64,000 nt of DNA from Pholis gunnellus (lineage: Eukaryota > Chordata > Actinopteri > Perciformes > Pholidae), in assembly GCA_910591455.2 (NCBI GenBank), contig OU342819.1:7449333-7513332 (forward strand), read 5' to 3'. Shown one piece after another: positions 35,001-46,549 of this stretch (its first letter is position 1; each line of letters opens with the position of its first letter). The translations under genes were made by a program, and so were the position numbers. The notes under the pieces are model-generated. The model saw only the letters and a list, made by a program, of their open reading frames with translations, was not told the DNA's origin and ran no database searches.

Positions 35001-35226
35001 TTTCCATTATAAATTAAGGACAACTTCGTCATAGACTAGACACATTATTGTCAAGAACTTCGTTTTCGGACAACACGGTTGTAGTTAAACTTGGTAAAAG
35101 GCAACCATGTTTAATTTTTAATTACAACGAGTATGTTGTACCTTCATCGTCTCTTTCGTCATCTCTCTTCGTCTGATTTTCGACCCTCTTGTCGGACTCT
35201 TTGAGCTCCATCTCGTCCACCTCCAT
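32062..35226 (-). CDS. SETDB1-like Tudor protein B, lacking a SET domain and the N-terminal helical region
   Basis: Minus-strand exons 35142-35226, 34450-34788, 34139-34312, 33477-33675, 33245-33318, 32259-32449, 32062-32166 give 1167 nt (388 aa). The start ATG at 35226 lies just after an acceptor, and a non-coding exon ends at 35403. Residues 1-28 are a short charged leader; 29-141 an acidic linker with QWEPEDDSSDAEFSLS, matching LWEPDDDSSDSDFSLS of gene A. The Tudor region follows: LARKRTMRWQRGKILDMV, KGKSLVSGHHIAFDTTPK, VGARVVVR, LDDIPECPHKSF and HKEWIHRGSMRLEHM. Exon lengths of 74 and 191 nt and all phases match gene A, and about 36 of 64 residues of the 191-nt exon are identical. It stops 35 codons into the last exon with no SET domain. 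It is a tandem paralogue, probably a nuclear chromatin reader (inferred). Confidence 0.85.
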
Positions 35227-35402
35227 AATAACTGCAACACACAATCACACGGTGTAAAATAAGAGAAATGTACGTTAATTTGTTACTAACATTTGTTACG
35301 GGAGCTTCACCTGACGTCCCAAGCCGTTTAACGCTACTTAGTCTTATGCAAAAAGCGACACGTTCGCGTTGGTCAATACGATACAAAACATTCGCAACTC
35401 AC

Positions 35403-35520
35403 CTGATGTTGTGTCCTTCGCAGCACAGCGCAGATAAGCGAATTGTTTTGTGTGATTGTGTAATTAACAAGGTGAAATGTGGCAGTAGCTGAAGCTCGCT
35501 TTGTGGCTAGCAACGATAGC
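35403..35520 (-). other. Non-coding first exon and promoter area of SETDB1-like gene B
   Basis: A GTGAGT donor on the minus strand follows ...ACAACATCAG, with exon sequence to the right. The same arrangement (non-coding exon, then ATG a few bases after an acceptor) is seen in gene A. The upstream end is estimated. Confidence 0.45.
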
Positions 35521-35926
35521 ATACACCGCTAGCTAGAAAATACACCAGGTTCACCCGAGAAGCTCGCAGTTAAATCGTTGTTTTGGTTTTGTGTGACGAA
35601 TGTAGGAATAAAAGATGCAAAATGACTTGAAATGGATTCTTCTAATAAAGTGAATGACACAAGATTAGCACAACCACGTCAGCTTTCTCTATTTTGGACT
35701 TCTGTTGTTCTGTTTTTACCGTGGCTATTGCTGCTTTTTCTTTTTTCTTTCCTTTTTGGGTTTCCGCATCTATTGTGGCTTCTTCTTCTTCTTCTTCTTC
35801 TTAATAGAGGTAGCAAACACCAACATGGCGCAATACCGCCACCAGCTGGTAGGGAGCGGATGGCTACGGATTATAAACAGTCAAAAATAATATCTCACAA
35901 ATATAGAGGTTACATGACATGCAAAC

Positions 35927-35932
35927 CGTTTA
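35927..35932 (-). terminator. Candidate poly(A) signal of the cortexin-domain gene
   Basis: AATAAA on the minus strand, about 725 bp beyond the stop at 36658 and before the start of SETDB1-like gene B. It is the only canonical signal I noticed in this interval; usage is inferred. Confidence 0.35.
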
Positions 35933-36636
35933 TTGTGAAACATAATAAATGTAATTTCTGTTGTTGATATTTTTCTATGAGCAACACAGCAAATGCAGTT
36001 TCAATTTCCTCTCAGACAAAGGATTTGTAGTATTAGCAGGATAGCTGCACATATGTGTGTGTAGGCCTGCTACTGAAGAGGATGGTTCAGGTCTCTTCAG
36101 AGAAGCACATTTAGTAGTCGCTGCTGCTTTTAACAGGCTATTCCCTGGACAGATTACATTTACAGTGAGTGGTCACAGACGTGTACATTTTGTAACTTTT
36201 TTCAAAATATAGGAATGCAGGCGTATTGCCTACCTACGCACAATGCAGCTGTATTACATATTTTTAAAAAAGAAATAAGAAATATGGAATAAAAAAGGAT
36301 ATATGATTGCTCTTAAGATTGGCTTAATATTAACAGACTCAGATCATTATCAGGAGCAAACAAACGTGATAAGGCTTTCTGGCTGGTTCAGGCCTCTTGA
36401 CGTCTTGGACCTCTGGGAGGTCCATTGAGTAATCCACCCATGACTTAATTGAAAGGTATTTAAGACAGAAACACTCAAAACCTGATACATGTCTTTTGAC
36501 TTCCGTGAGCGTAGCCTAACGATGACTCCCTTTTGTTCAGCAGTGGCCTGTCTCCTGTCTGTGAAGTTGACTTCAAATCCATTCAAAACTGCATGGTCTA
36601 AAAAACATGTGTTAACATAGTAGCAGTGACAGTGAG

Positions 36637-36655
36637 CCCCCCCCCCCCCCCCCCC
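36637..36655. repeat. Poly(C) tract beside the cortexin-domain stop codon
   Basis: Nineteen consecutive C (G on the coding strand), starting two bases beyond the stop codon, in the 3'UTR. Such a run could form a G-quadruplex in the RNA and is prone to length error in sequencing. Confidence 0.85.
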
Positions 36656-36657
36656 TC

Positions 36658-37856
36658 TCAGGTGATCTGCTCCTCCTGGTAGGTGGAGGTGGAGAAGGAG
36701 CCGTAAGGATCCATCACAGTCTGGACACAGCGCACCACCGTCACCAGCAGAAAGAAACACAGGAGGAAGAGGAAGAAGATAGCGAAGCCCAGGTCCACGT
36801 CCACCTCAAACTGTGATGCGGGGTGAGGAGCCTGGTCCATGTGGGCGAAGGCGGCTGCTGATCCTTCTCTCACTGTTTTCTTTGTCAGCTCAGCACCACC
36901 ACTCTGGGAGAAGGACAGGCGTGTGCATGGCTGCTCTTGAGATGGTGGTGATTAGGCTACTTGATGCCAGAAATACAAATCAGAAAAACATACAAAGATT
37001 AAAGAAATTACAGCTTCTGAATGCAGAGACGGCACATAAGTCCTGTTACTTAAAAAGCATGGTCCTCAGCATCCTGGTTGGCTATATATCTGTCCCTAGT
37101 TTGATTCTGGTCAGGGACTTTTGTTGCATTTCATCTCACTTCTTCTTTTCTTTAAAGCTGTAATTATATCAACTACAGATTCATCTTCAGATTCTTTTCT
37201 TGATTCAATTATAAATAATTTTGTCTGTAAAATTACCAGCACAACATCCTGGAAATATATTGTCTCTAAATTGCTTGTTTTGCGCAATCAACAGTCCAAA
37301 TCCCAAATAGTTTAGGATCACTATCACATTAAACAAAGAACAGTTCAAATGCTTAATTTCATACGACGTGGAACTGGATAATGTTTGATATTTTCGCTTG
37401 AAAATTGATTATCAAAATATGAGATTCATACCTTTATTGTCGAGTTTACCCTCAGATTAATCCACTAATCTTTTTAAATCTACTGCTTTTATATTCGTCA
37501 AGTTAACACACCCAACACATATTGTTCTGGGATATTTACCAGTCAGTGTTGATCATTTTTCTGTCTGTTTGCTATTTACAGGAACACAGCAAAGCTTTTC
37601 AAATTTGAATAAAACAGACAGATTAGATCACAAAATAAATTATGGAAACTTGATGGTGAGAAACAATTATCTCTTATACTTTTGAAACGTGTTTAAAGAC
37701 ACATTCAGCATTACCACAGGGTCACGAAGTATAGTTTTAATCACTGTAAAAGCTGACAGCGGCACACGATTTTAAAGAGAACCAGATTAGAGAAAACTGA
37801 TGAAACATACTATCACTTCATTTTACAGATAAGCTTTAAAACTCACCATTCTGCAT
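36658..37856 (-). CDS. ctxnd2: Cortexin-domain-containing single-pass membrane protein
   Basis: The main exon, 36658-36872, encodes an open frame ending EEQIT. A 10-nt coding stub at 37847-37856 (ATGCAGAATG, donor GTGAGT) joins in phase to give 74 aa; internal ATG 36840 would give 60 aa. Residues about 31-52 (GFAIFFLFLLCFFLLVTVV) form one membrane segment, flanked by the family pattern VDVD before it and RC...VMDPYGSFSTSTYQEE after it. That layout matches CTXND1/CTXND2 and the cortexins (human CTXND1 59 aa, CTXND2 55 aa), small, mostly neuronal membrane proteins of unclear function. The symbol rests on map position: human CTXND2 lies in 1q21 near CERS2 and SETDB1. By sequence alone CTXND1 is about as good a match. 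Confidence 0.72.
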
Positions 37857-38388
37857 TGTCTTCAGGTGTTTGTTGCTGCAGTCTCATCCAAAGCTTTTAA
37901 AAGCTTTCATAGCATCTCCGTCTGGGCTCCCTCTGAGGTTCCTCGTTACTCCAGTTACACAAGACAGTCATCGGTTACCAAAGACTTTACTGTCCCCCCT
38001 CCTCTCATGATCATCACAGGAAAAATGAGCAGAGTATGTGTGAGCCATACACACACACGCACACGCACATGTGAGACGCCCAAGCATACACTTGCACCTT
38101 CCGACCTCCCCCTGGCATGTAAAGCCTTTATTAATACTTAAACAGGAATTGAATAACACTCTACACAGTTCACAAGTGAATCAAACACCCCAGCGCTTTT
38201 GTTCTCCTGTCACAAGGACCTCCATAGCTGTCACCAATTATACTTCACACCACTATAACTCAAGCACCTTAGGCGACACCGAGCTTATTCATTACACAAG
38301 GCTGAAAAGGGAACAGAGGAAGGAGGAGAAACGTAATGTGAAAGGAACGGCAAAGATTTAAAGAGGAGGAGAAAGACTGGACACAGAA

Positions 38389-38418
<30 letters not shown>
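38389..38418. repeat. Poly(G) run of 30 nt
   Basis: An uninterrupted G homopolymer, unusual in length for a vertebrate genome, about 0.5 kb upstream of the cortexin-domain gene start. It may partly be an assembly artefact in length. Confidence 0.85.
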
Positions 38419-38420
<2 letters not shown>

Positions 38421-39224
38421 GTGTTAAGGAAAGCTCAGACGTCGGAACAGCAGAAACAGGAGATGCATTAGCAATTAAATTACAGAGCCAGATGCGAGCG
38501 CAGGGTGGAAATTGACCCTGCCTCTTTAGAGCGGAGATTGTTACAGTGAGGCTGCCAGTGACAAGAACAGCGTGGAGGCACCAGGGGTAAAGTGATCCCG
38601 CTCCATATGCAATTAGACAAGAAGGTCTTTTCGGCTGAAGCCAAACGTACTGTAGGGGAAAGTGGCAGAGGAACGGAGGAAGAAACGAGAACTGGTTTCT
38701 TTTGAGGATGGATGGAAAAAGAAGTTGATGAACTCTCTCAAAACTTCCAAGCTGGATGAAGACCAACTGCTCCACTCAGGATGATTATAAAACACATTCG
38801 AGACATATTTGGCAGCAGTGGGCCTCCCAAAAGTGTGCCAGCCAGGTGCTGCTCAGCGTGTCACCACACTGTGCCATCTGATATTATAATCACTCCATGG
38901 TGCCTTCAGGGCCACTCTACACCAGCGGAAGCTGTGACTGATTGATGGTGCTCATGCCAGACTGTGTTTGCTCCACTTCCGCAGTGACGGAATTACCCCA
39001 AGACGGTGCGTTTATGTTGGCGTCGCCAATGAGAGGCGCATTTATCAGTTCCTGAATTATAGGCTGTAGCCTTTCACTTGAAATGTATATTTCCCTTTAG
39101 ACACCAAACAACACATAACCGGAAATAAAAAGTCCTTAGTATTTAGAGTAAAACTAAAAAGTCCACTTTATAACCGCATTATGACTTCAGCCGTTTCTGG
39201 TTTTAAAGAATAAATTGCAATAGT

Positions 39225-39465
39225 GATTACATTAGTCATTTAGCAGTCGCTTTTATCCAAAGCAACTTACAAAAAGTGTATTCAACAGAACTACTCGTCA
39301 CCAGAAGTCATAAGTGCATCTCCTTTTTTAAACAAGCATCTAAGAGCATAACCCAGAGCCAAAGTACAGTACAGAAAGAAATGAATACAATAAGTGCAAC
39401 AAACTATGAATACAATAAGTGCTGAGTGGAAGGCTCGGGTAGTGCTTCTTGAAGAGGTGAGTAAC
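39225..39465 (+). repeat. Widespread teleost dispersed repeat
   Basis: Contains 'gcagtcgcttttatccaaag' followed by 'caacttacaaaaag', then 'gagcataacccagagccaaa' and 'gtgcttcttgaagaggtgag'. I recognise this order from many teleost genomes but cannot name the family. The core also occurs in reverse near 31305-31345. Confidence 0.55.
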
Positions 39466-41390
39466 CTAGTGATGTTTTAATAAGTTAGTTCATCGACATA
39501 CAATTTGGATACTCAATTCACCATTTTAGTCATTTGTATCGAGCAAAATGCTAAACTTATTCTGGCTCCAGCTTTTTAAATCATGTTTTTTGTGTTTGTG
39601 AATCTGTATTTTGGGGTTTTGGTGTGGTGGTCAGACAAAACCTGCACAAGTTTCACTAGTGTCTGACATTTTAACGTCTAAACTAATTATTTAATACAAA
39701 AACAACAAACATGTCAATAATGAAATCGTAGTAGCCTTTAGTTGTTGACAAAGATTGCATCTCCTTCATTATTAAGGGGAATTAACACTTATTTTCCCAG
39801 TTAATCAATTGGTTAAAAAAGCAAACAGATTTCCTGAAGCACTAATAATGACTTTGAATGTTATTTGTCATTTCAGATCTTGGCGGAGCAAAGAAAACCG
39901 TAAAAGACAGAATTGTTATCCACAATTATCTTTATCATCATTGTCATTATGATTTTACATCTCAGCAACATGTAATGCAGATTAAAAACCATCTCTGTAG
40001 AAGCAAAGCTCTTTAGAGGGAGCTGCAGGCGATTGGTTGTCGTGAGCCGACGCAGGAAAGTTAGAGGCCCAGAGCGTTACAGTGCACGGAGTGTTGGACG
40101 TGATGGGGCACAAAGACAGCAGAAATAAACACAAATGGGACAGAAATAACATTTTTTCAAAATAAACACTTGAAATGATGAAGGCACTTGCAAATCACAT
40201 GGTAGTAAACAATGTAAACCATACTTTGGTGTTTCACTTTTACCTCTTTACTTAAGATTTCATTGAACTTATTTTCTTTTTACAAAATGTACCAAAACAC
40301 TGGCAACGAGAAACATCTTGGGTAGATAATAACAAGAATAAATATGACAAAAATTTAAATCATACCCTCTAAACTAAAAAGGCAATCTGGTTTGAATTGA
40401 CATCAAATATTATTACTAAACTTGTTTACAAGATATTTAGCCATGGATCTATAGAGGGAACCATAAAGTGCATCTTTGGATGGATGGGAAAAAACAACAC
40501 TGAATGGAAATGCTCTCGACTCTTTCTGCCCATAAAGAATTCATAAACCGTTACGGATTGGTTTGGGATGCACTCACACAAACTGCTCCCAAATTTAAAC
40601 CATTGACTAGCCTGAAAACAAATAAAACTAAACAAAATAAAATCATACAACTAAAACGATATTAAACATAAACAAAAACATTTAAAATGATCTCGGCGCG
40701 TTCTGCTTCCCAAAAATGCAAAGCATTCAAGACAAACTTCCATTTAAGGCACATTTCAACACACGATGCAGATGTAGCACCTTATCGCACGTTTCTCAGA
40801 CTGTTAAAAACACTATTTACCTCAGATTATTTTGTTTTCAACATCAAAACAAATGAAATTTAGAAAAAAAACTAAATGACAAACTGGCAGCTGCAATAAC
40901 TGAATCGCACAAATTTGTTATCAACCTTAAGGAAATAAATCAGCTTATGATCCATGAAAAGACATCACCTTGAATCTCCTCACCATGTCTCTGACCTCAG
41001 CGTGGTTATTTAGACCAGAAATCAGTCAGCTTTAAGGGCACTAATACTCGGAAGAGTTTTAACTGACTGTGCAGGAAGGGCGTTGCCCGTCCTAACCACA
41101 GCAGCCTTTAAAACACTCCCATGCACAAAACATAAAGCTAGATTTGGCGTGTGGCAACTTGGTCAGCAGCACAAAATCTTAGCATAAAGCAAAAGGAGAC
41201 AAGAGAGGTGAGAAAAGAGGAGACGGTGCGAGTGTGTAATGAGACGACCACTCTGCTGCTTAGGTGCTAAGCAGATCATTGTGGTTCTGCACCACAGTCT
41301 TCCTCTCCCCATTGAAGTTAATGTAATCCACAAAGAAGTGAAATGATCCACTTTGGACTACTGGGGTTTCAGAAAGGAGGGTAAAGAAAT

Positions 41391-41449
41391 GAGTGTGTGT
41401 GTATATATATATATATATATAAATGAGTGAGTGTGTGTGTGTGTGTGTG
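41391..41449. repeat. Compound (GT)n(AT)n(GT)n microsatellite in cers2 3' flank
   Basis: A short GT run, about 20 bp of AT, a small interruption and a second GT run, within the probable cers2 3'UTR. Confidence 0.9.
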
Positions 41450-41569
41450 CTGCCGCCTGTTGCACTGTCAACATTCCACGCTCCCGTTCTTTGGCTTTCA
41501 GGTGAGGGCCACATGTGAGGGCCCCTCGTCACTCCTCACGCAGCCTCATCTCCAGCGCTCACAGTCCAA

Positions 41570-42311
41570 TCAGTCTGCCTTACTGTGGTTGTTGTTCAGG
41601 AGAGTGTGGCCGTTCTGCACGTGGCCGTTCTTAAACTTTCCCCTCTGCTCGTGACCATCGTCTTCATCTTCCGACTCGGTCTCCTCTTTATCGCTCCGCT
41701 CGTCCTCGACAATTTCCTATTGGGTAAAAGAAGACACAAACAGGTGTACAGTAGCTGCTTTGAGGTGAGACGTGCTATGTAGCGGACGAGGGGGGAGTTG
41801 AAAGGGACAGTTCTTACGTTGGCTGGCAGGAACTTGACGACCATGCGCAAGATGAGCACTGCCCAGAAGATGTGCAGAGCCTGCAGCACGAGCATTAGCC
41901 CGTTGAAGAAGTAGAAGCCGAGGAAGGGGCGGTAGAGGGTCAAGGGGTACACCCCCGTCGTATATATGATCCTGGACGAGAGGACAAAGGAAGAACAGAG
42001 AATCCAGTCAGAGCCACCTACAGTCTCCATCAAAAGCCCATTGAGAGGAGCCAGAACTGTACACAATGTGTCCGTTGTTACGTTTCCATTAATTTGTTGC
42101 CCTAGCTTCAAGCTAATTCATGACATCTCTGCAAAAGGAATCAGTGCGTGTTTCCATCAGCTACCTGTATGCCAACATCTTCAACAGGCCATGATCAAAG
42201 TGCATAATTAAAATAGAGCACAAGTAACTCATCATGGCATTTCATTGCAGCTCAATGGCATTTTTGTTTTCTTAATGACTGTTTTTTTCTCCTTTGAGCT
42301 GCTATTGTGAT

Positions 42312-42374
<63 letters not shown>

Positions 42375-45300
42375 ACATGCAACTAGAGACTTTGTTGTAT
42401 GAACATCCTCCCCACGATTTTCTGAAGTGGAGGCATGCTAGTGTCAGCTTAACATGAATGTGTTAATCTTAAATATTATAAAGGATGATGCTGGTGTTAT
42501 TCTATATTTTTCATATAACCAGCAAAAATGTCATATATAAATATATATAAAAATATAGATAGATATGCCAGCCTTTCCACGAATAAAAGCCTTTTTGAGA
42601 TACGTCATTATTTTTTCAAATTCTTGCCTGTAAATCACATATTTGAAAGTGCGTGTCAACATGTTGCACACATTTCTCAAATGTTCCCATCTTACAGTAA
42701 AGTCAGTGACTAACACGGTGAATCCTGTAACATCGTTCTTACCAGAAGGGGAGGATTACGAGGCGGGAGAAAATGAAAACTGCAGCAAACACGGTGAACA
42801 TGAAGTTGCAGGTTTTCCTCCAACCTGCGTAGTTGAACATTTTGGCTGCCTGCAATGAAAGGCAGAGAGAGTTTCACCGTTTCATATATTCTCCTCTAGA
42901 GGGCACCGCAGGGAGGGCAGCAAAATGGTTGCTTTAATGGTGTGTACTGCTGTGTGATTGTAATTCAATTCAAAATAAAAAGAATTTCCCCGTTATAGAC
43001 ATGTGGAAAAACACTAACAATTCATTACATTATTTATATTTACTAAAAAAACAAATATGTGTAAAATAAAAACCCATTCAGGCCAACTTGTATGAGTGAA
43101 ACACCCCTTCTTTCTGTCATATTAGCATGTTGTCGTACCTCCATGAAATAGTCGGAGGCATCATGGACCAACATGATCAAAGTCCCTGCCCGGATGTAGT
43201 TAACCAGCCAGGAGAAACTGATGAGGGAGATGGTGGCTACATGGTGAATTATCTGCTCTTTGAAATCCTGGAGAAAAAAAAAAAGACAGGGACAGAGAGA
43301 GAGAGGGAGAGAGAGAGAGGGTTTAAAGGCAAAAATCAAAACCCGTTTGGTCACTTATTGATCGAACTGTAAAGATCGGTCACTGATCGACTAGTGCGTG
43401 TTCTGATTGATTGATGCTGGATCTACAAATGATTAACAGTTTGCACATTATATGGCTTCACGGCCATAAAAAGAAACTAAATCCATATACAGAAGCAAAT
43501 CCTCACATTAGTTGCTGATTTCAACACTCTGCAAAAGTCCAGAAAACTGTTGTTTTGGTTTAACAGATTAGTTCCTCGCATTTGGTGAGCTTGAGTTAGA
43601 AAACAAGAGCTGGCACAGAGGTGGCGGGCTCGAAGGTCGGCCACCTTTCACAACAGCGTTTAAAGACCTGTGGACAAAACGGGGTGTCCGTCTCTCCGCA
43701 GTGTGATTTCACCACAGAGAGCCGGTCACACATTAACTCACAGGGCGCCTCCTGATGCAACTTCCCCCGACTGGAGAGACGGTTTAGTTTTGTTGCTCAA
43801 TCACTCAGACTTTACCAAACTGACGAAGTGGAGTTGAACATCATCTATAATGTTCCGAACGCTGACAAGCTCCACTCAATACGGTGCATAAAGTCAGGAC
43901 ATCTTAACGGGGAAATCAATATCCAAACCTCAAAACACACTGCCAGCACAACAGGTCATTCTCATTATGTCATGCACTCAGAGAGCAATCGCTCCTGATG
44001 GAAGGTTTCTGAGGGGCTGTAAAGATGCAAACACGGGATAACAAAGCTTAAGATGCAGCTCACTTACCTTACGTTTAACATCCGTTGCTACGCTAAAAAC
44101 CAGCGAGATATAGAAGCCTAGTTCGATCATGTAGTACCAGTACTGTGAAGGCAACAGTGGCTGGAAGAAAACAGGAAGAAAAAGGCTGTTAGAATATGAT
44201 GCAACCAATAACTGTATCCATTAGTTCAGTCATTTGCTAAACAAGAGTACGTTTCTGAAAGATGTTCCAGGTTATTGTACTGACGTACCATTTTCGGGAA
44301 GTCATCCCACACCTTCTTCATATCATACAACCATGGTTTCTGAGGAGAAATGGACACTCAATATTAATGAGGGTTTAAGTGTCCCACACAACAAACTAGA
44401 ACAAAGTGGAAAACAGTGGTTTTGTGGCATCCACTACAGTTACAAGGTCAACATAAAACTTCCTACGTTTGTGTACTTTTGTTTGTACGGAGCAAACAGA
44501 TCCCAACAAGTCAGGGAGACAAAAGTTGCCATTAGAACAATAATATGTTTCAAGTTATTATGACTATTGCACGGGATGATTCCACAAAGTGACAAATGTA
44601 GTGATTTTTGCCAGATTCTGACACAGTACTCACGTCAATAAGGACTGCCAGGCCAGCAAAGAAAGCAATAAGGTAAAACGTAAATCTCCAACTGTAAGAG
44701 AATACACAGCGGCCTCAGAAATCTAATGTGGGGTTATGAGAGACAGGTGACGACAATACAGTTGTTTTACTTTATCAGTTACTTTAAATCACAAGGAAAT
44801 GATGAACGGACTAACATTTTAAAACCACGCGTCACAGACAAAATGAAAACCTTAATCATTACACACACACACACACGTCACTGGAGTTTGAACCTCAACA
44901 AACTCAATACTGAGTCGCATTGGGCAGAACAAAAATCCCTTTGATCAATGTGTTTTACAGTTTGCAGTGTTTTTCTGCTTGAACGCACAGCATGTATCCT
45001 CCTATCCTTGTTTTGCAACAAAAAAAAAAAATACTTGGGTGCAGTGTGTCAAAGGGGATTCTGTTGCTGCTTTCACACCACCGACTGAAGTGTTGCCAGA
45101 AGTGCAAAACGCTCTAAATGACATCATGACCCCTGAAATCTAACCTGCGAGCCCTTGGCGGTGTCCTGACCCCGAGCTTGCGAAACTCTGCTCTAAAGAG
45201 TCTGATATTTGTAAAAGCAGGTCATGACAATGGTTGTTAATGATTAAACATTTAATCGTTAACCGACAAAAATAATTTTGACCCATTAATGCTCTCCGTC

Positions 45301-46378
45301 AAAAAATAAATAAAACGAGAGTAGCAGGTCCGCCTTAAGTGAGCCACACACACACACACACAAGTGTTAACTCAGTGTGCGCGTGTCTCATCGTAACACG
45401 CTCGCTCTCTCCTAAAACACAATCAAAATCCTATGTCATTGTGACTTCACTGTTCGCGGTCTCGTGCAAATGTTCAATGAAAACAATTCATGAGATAGAA
45501 TTCTAATCAGGTTATTACAAGCACACGGATCACAATGAAAGACAGACAATGGGGTTGAGGGTGTATTTCATGTCCGGCGGAGGATGTTTAGCTACCATGC
45601 TTCCCGAAACTTTTTGAGCTTGTTGGGTCGGTCCTGGTTTCTCCGCCGCCTGAACCACCTCTGGATCTGTCGCACTGAACAGTCGGTGTGTTTGCTTAAA
45701 CTCTCTACGGAGCTCTAAGAACAAAAAAGCAGGACATGGAAAGAAGAGTCAGTACCGTCTTTAATGTCTGGAGTTAGAAAATGATGAGTGGTTACACGAG
45801 GCTCGGGGTTTGAAGATCTAGGATATTTCATGTCGTCTCTCTCATCCATTTACACCTCAAACATCTCTGAATTCTGTGATTAGGCTCAAGCTGTGCTATT
45901 GCCAGCGGACACACAATATGTATGAAGCCGTGCTAGTTTCCTAAAGTAGGCCGGATCCTCACCTGTGTGGGATGCTTTGATGTGCTGCAGAAATAGGACT
46001 CCAGGACGGGATTTGGAGGAGCATAAACACGCTGCTTGTCACTCACTCCCAGCATGGAGGCGAGAGGAGTCGCTACCGCCCTGGAGAGAGAAAAAAACCT
46101 CACCGCTTTAAACGTCAGCTCAGGAAGAAACATGCAAGTCAGAAAGGTAGAGAGGCAGATTAACGGGCAAACGACACTGTGACAAATCCTAAAAAGACGA
46201 CCCACCTCTCAAATATCTGTCTGCAGACCAGGAAGCACAGTGCGATGGGTATAGTAGCCCACAGGTCCTGCATTTTAGGGAAAACTTTGCCATCTTGGTC
46301 CTTCAGGTCAGCCCAGCCGTGGCCTTCAGGAAACCAGATCCAGTCCGCCCATATCTGCTCGCGAAGCCGGGACAACAT
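41570..46378 (-). CDS. cers2: Ceramide synthase 2
   Basis: Ten minus-strand coding exons: 46206-46378, 45963-46080, 45596-45714, 44634-44691, 44289-44339, 44068-44160, 43139-43267, 42743-42849, 41818-41971, 41570-41716. Together 1149 nt, 382 aa (human CERS2 380 aa), with all phases matching. ATG 46378 follows an acceptor. CERS enzymes are ER membrane proteins that N-acylate sphingoid bases; CERS2 prefers very long (C22-C24) acyl-CoAs. Residues 98-137 hold the Hox-like stretch ending QIQRWFRRRRNQDRPNKLKK. The TLC (Lag1) domain has DFKEQIIHHVAT with the conserved His pair at 212-213 and HDASD at 239-243. Several membrane segments follow. The acidic tail (DERSDKEETESEDEDD) carries likely CK2 sites, and it ends in NNNHSKAD, like LNNNHRKND of human CERS2. 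It may be one of two teleost copies; the closest alternative is cers4. Confidence 0.92.
42315..42373. repeat. (GT)n microsatellite in a cers2 intron
   Basis: About 29 uninterrupted GT units in the intron between cers2 exons 42743-42849 and 41818-41971. Confidence 0.95.
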
Positions 46379-46532
46379 CCTTAAAAGATGGAGCGGAGGG
46401 AGAAAAAGGATTTGTGTTTATTTCGTATCCCGTGGAAGGAAATTAAGACCGGTCATTAAAAAAAAAAAGGGTTTTGTCTGCTTGGTGATCTCCATTCAGA
46501 TTTTCCCCATTTGATAAATATAACAACTCACT

Positions 46533-46549
46533 CAGCTGTGACAATATCC
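46533..46549 (-). other. cers2: Candidate 17-nt 5'UTR mini-exon of cers2
   Basis: On the minus strand a pyrimidine tract and CTCTCAG acceptor are followed by 17 nt (GATATTGTCACAGCTGA) and a GTGAGT donor, about 150 bp upstream of the start-codon exon. Both sites are strong, but such a short exon needs RNA evidence. Confidence 0.3.

Larger units (their letters stand above)
37857..41569. other. Intergenic region between the cortexin-domain gene and cers2
   Basis: No supported gene. It contains a 30-nt poly(G) run at 38389-38418, a dispersed repeat at 39225-39465, and A/T-rich sequence that must include the cers2 3'UTR at its right end. A poly(A) signal for cers2 was not clearly placed. Confidence 0.45.

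Noticed and set aside
35632..35967. Plus-strand leucine-rich ORF that looks like a membrane protein
   Set aside because: Produced by a (CTT)n-rich stretch; no family resemblance, and it lies in the flank upstream of SETDB1-like gene B.
22000..36000. Search for SET, pre-SET or MBD coding exons belonging to the SETDB1-like genes
   Set aside because: No SET-type motif (for example NHSC or the post-SET cysteines) was seen on either strand, so no catalytic exon was annotated.
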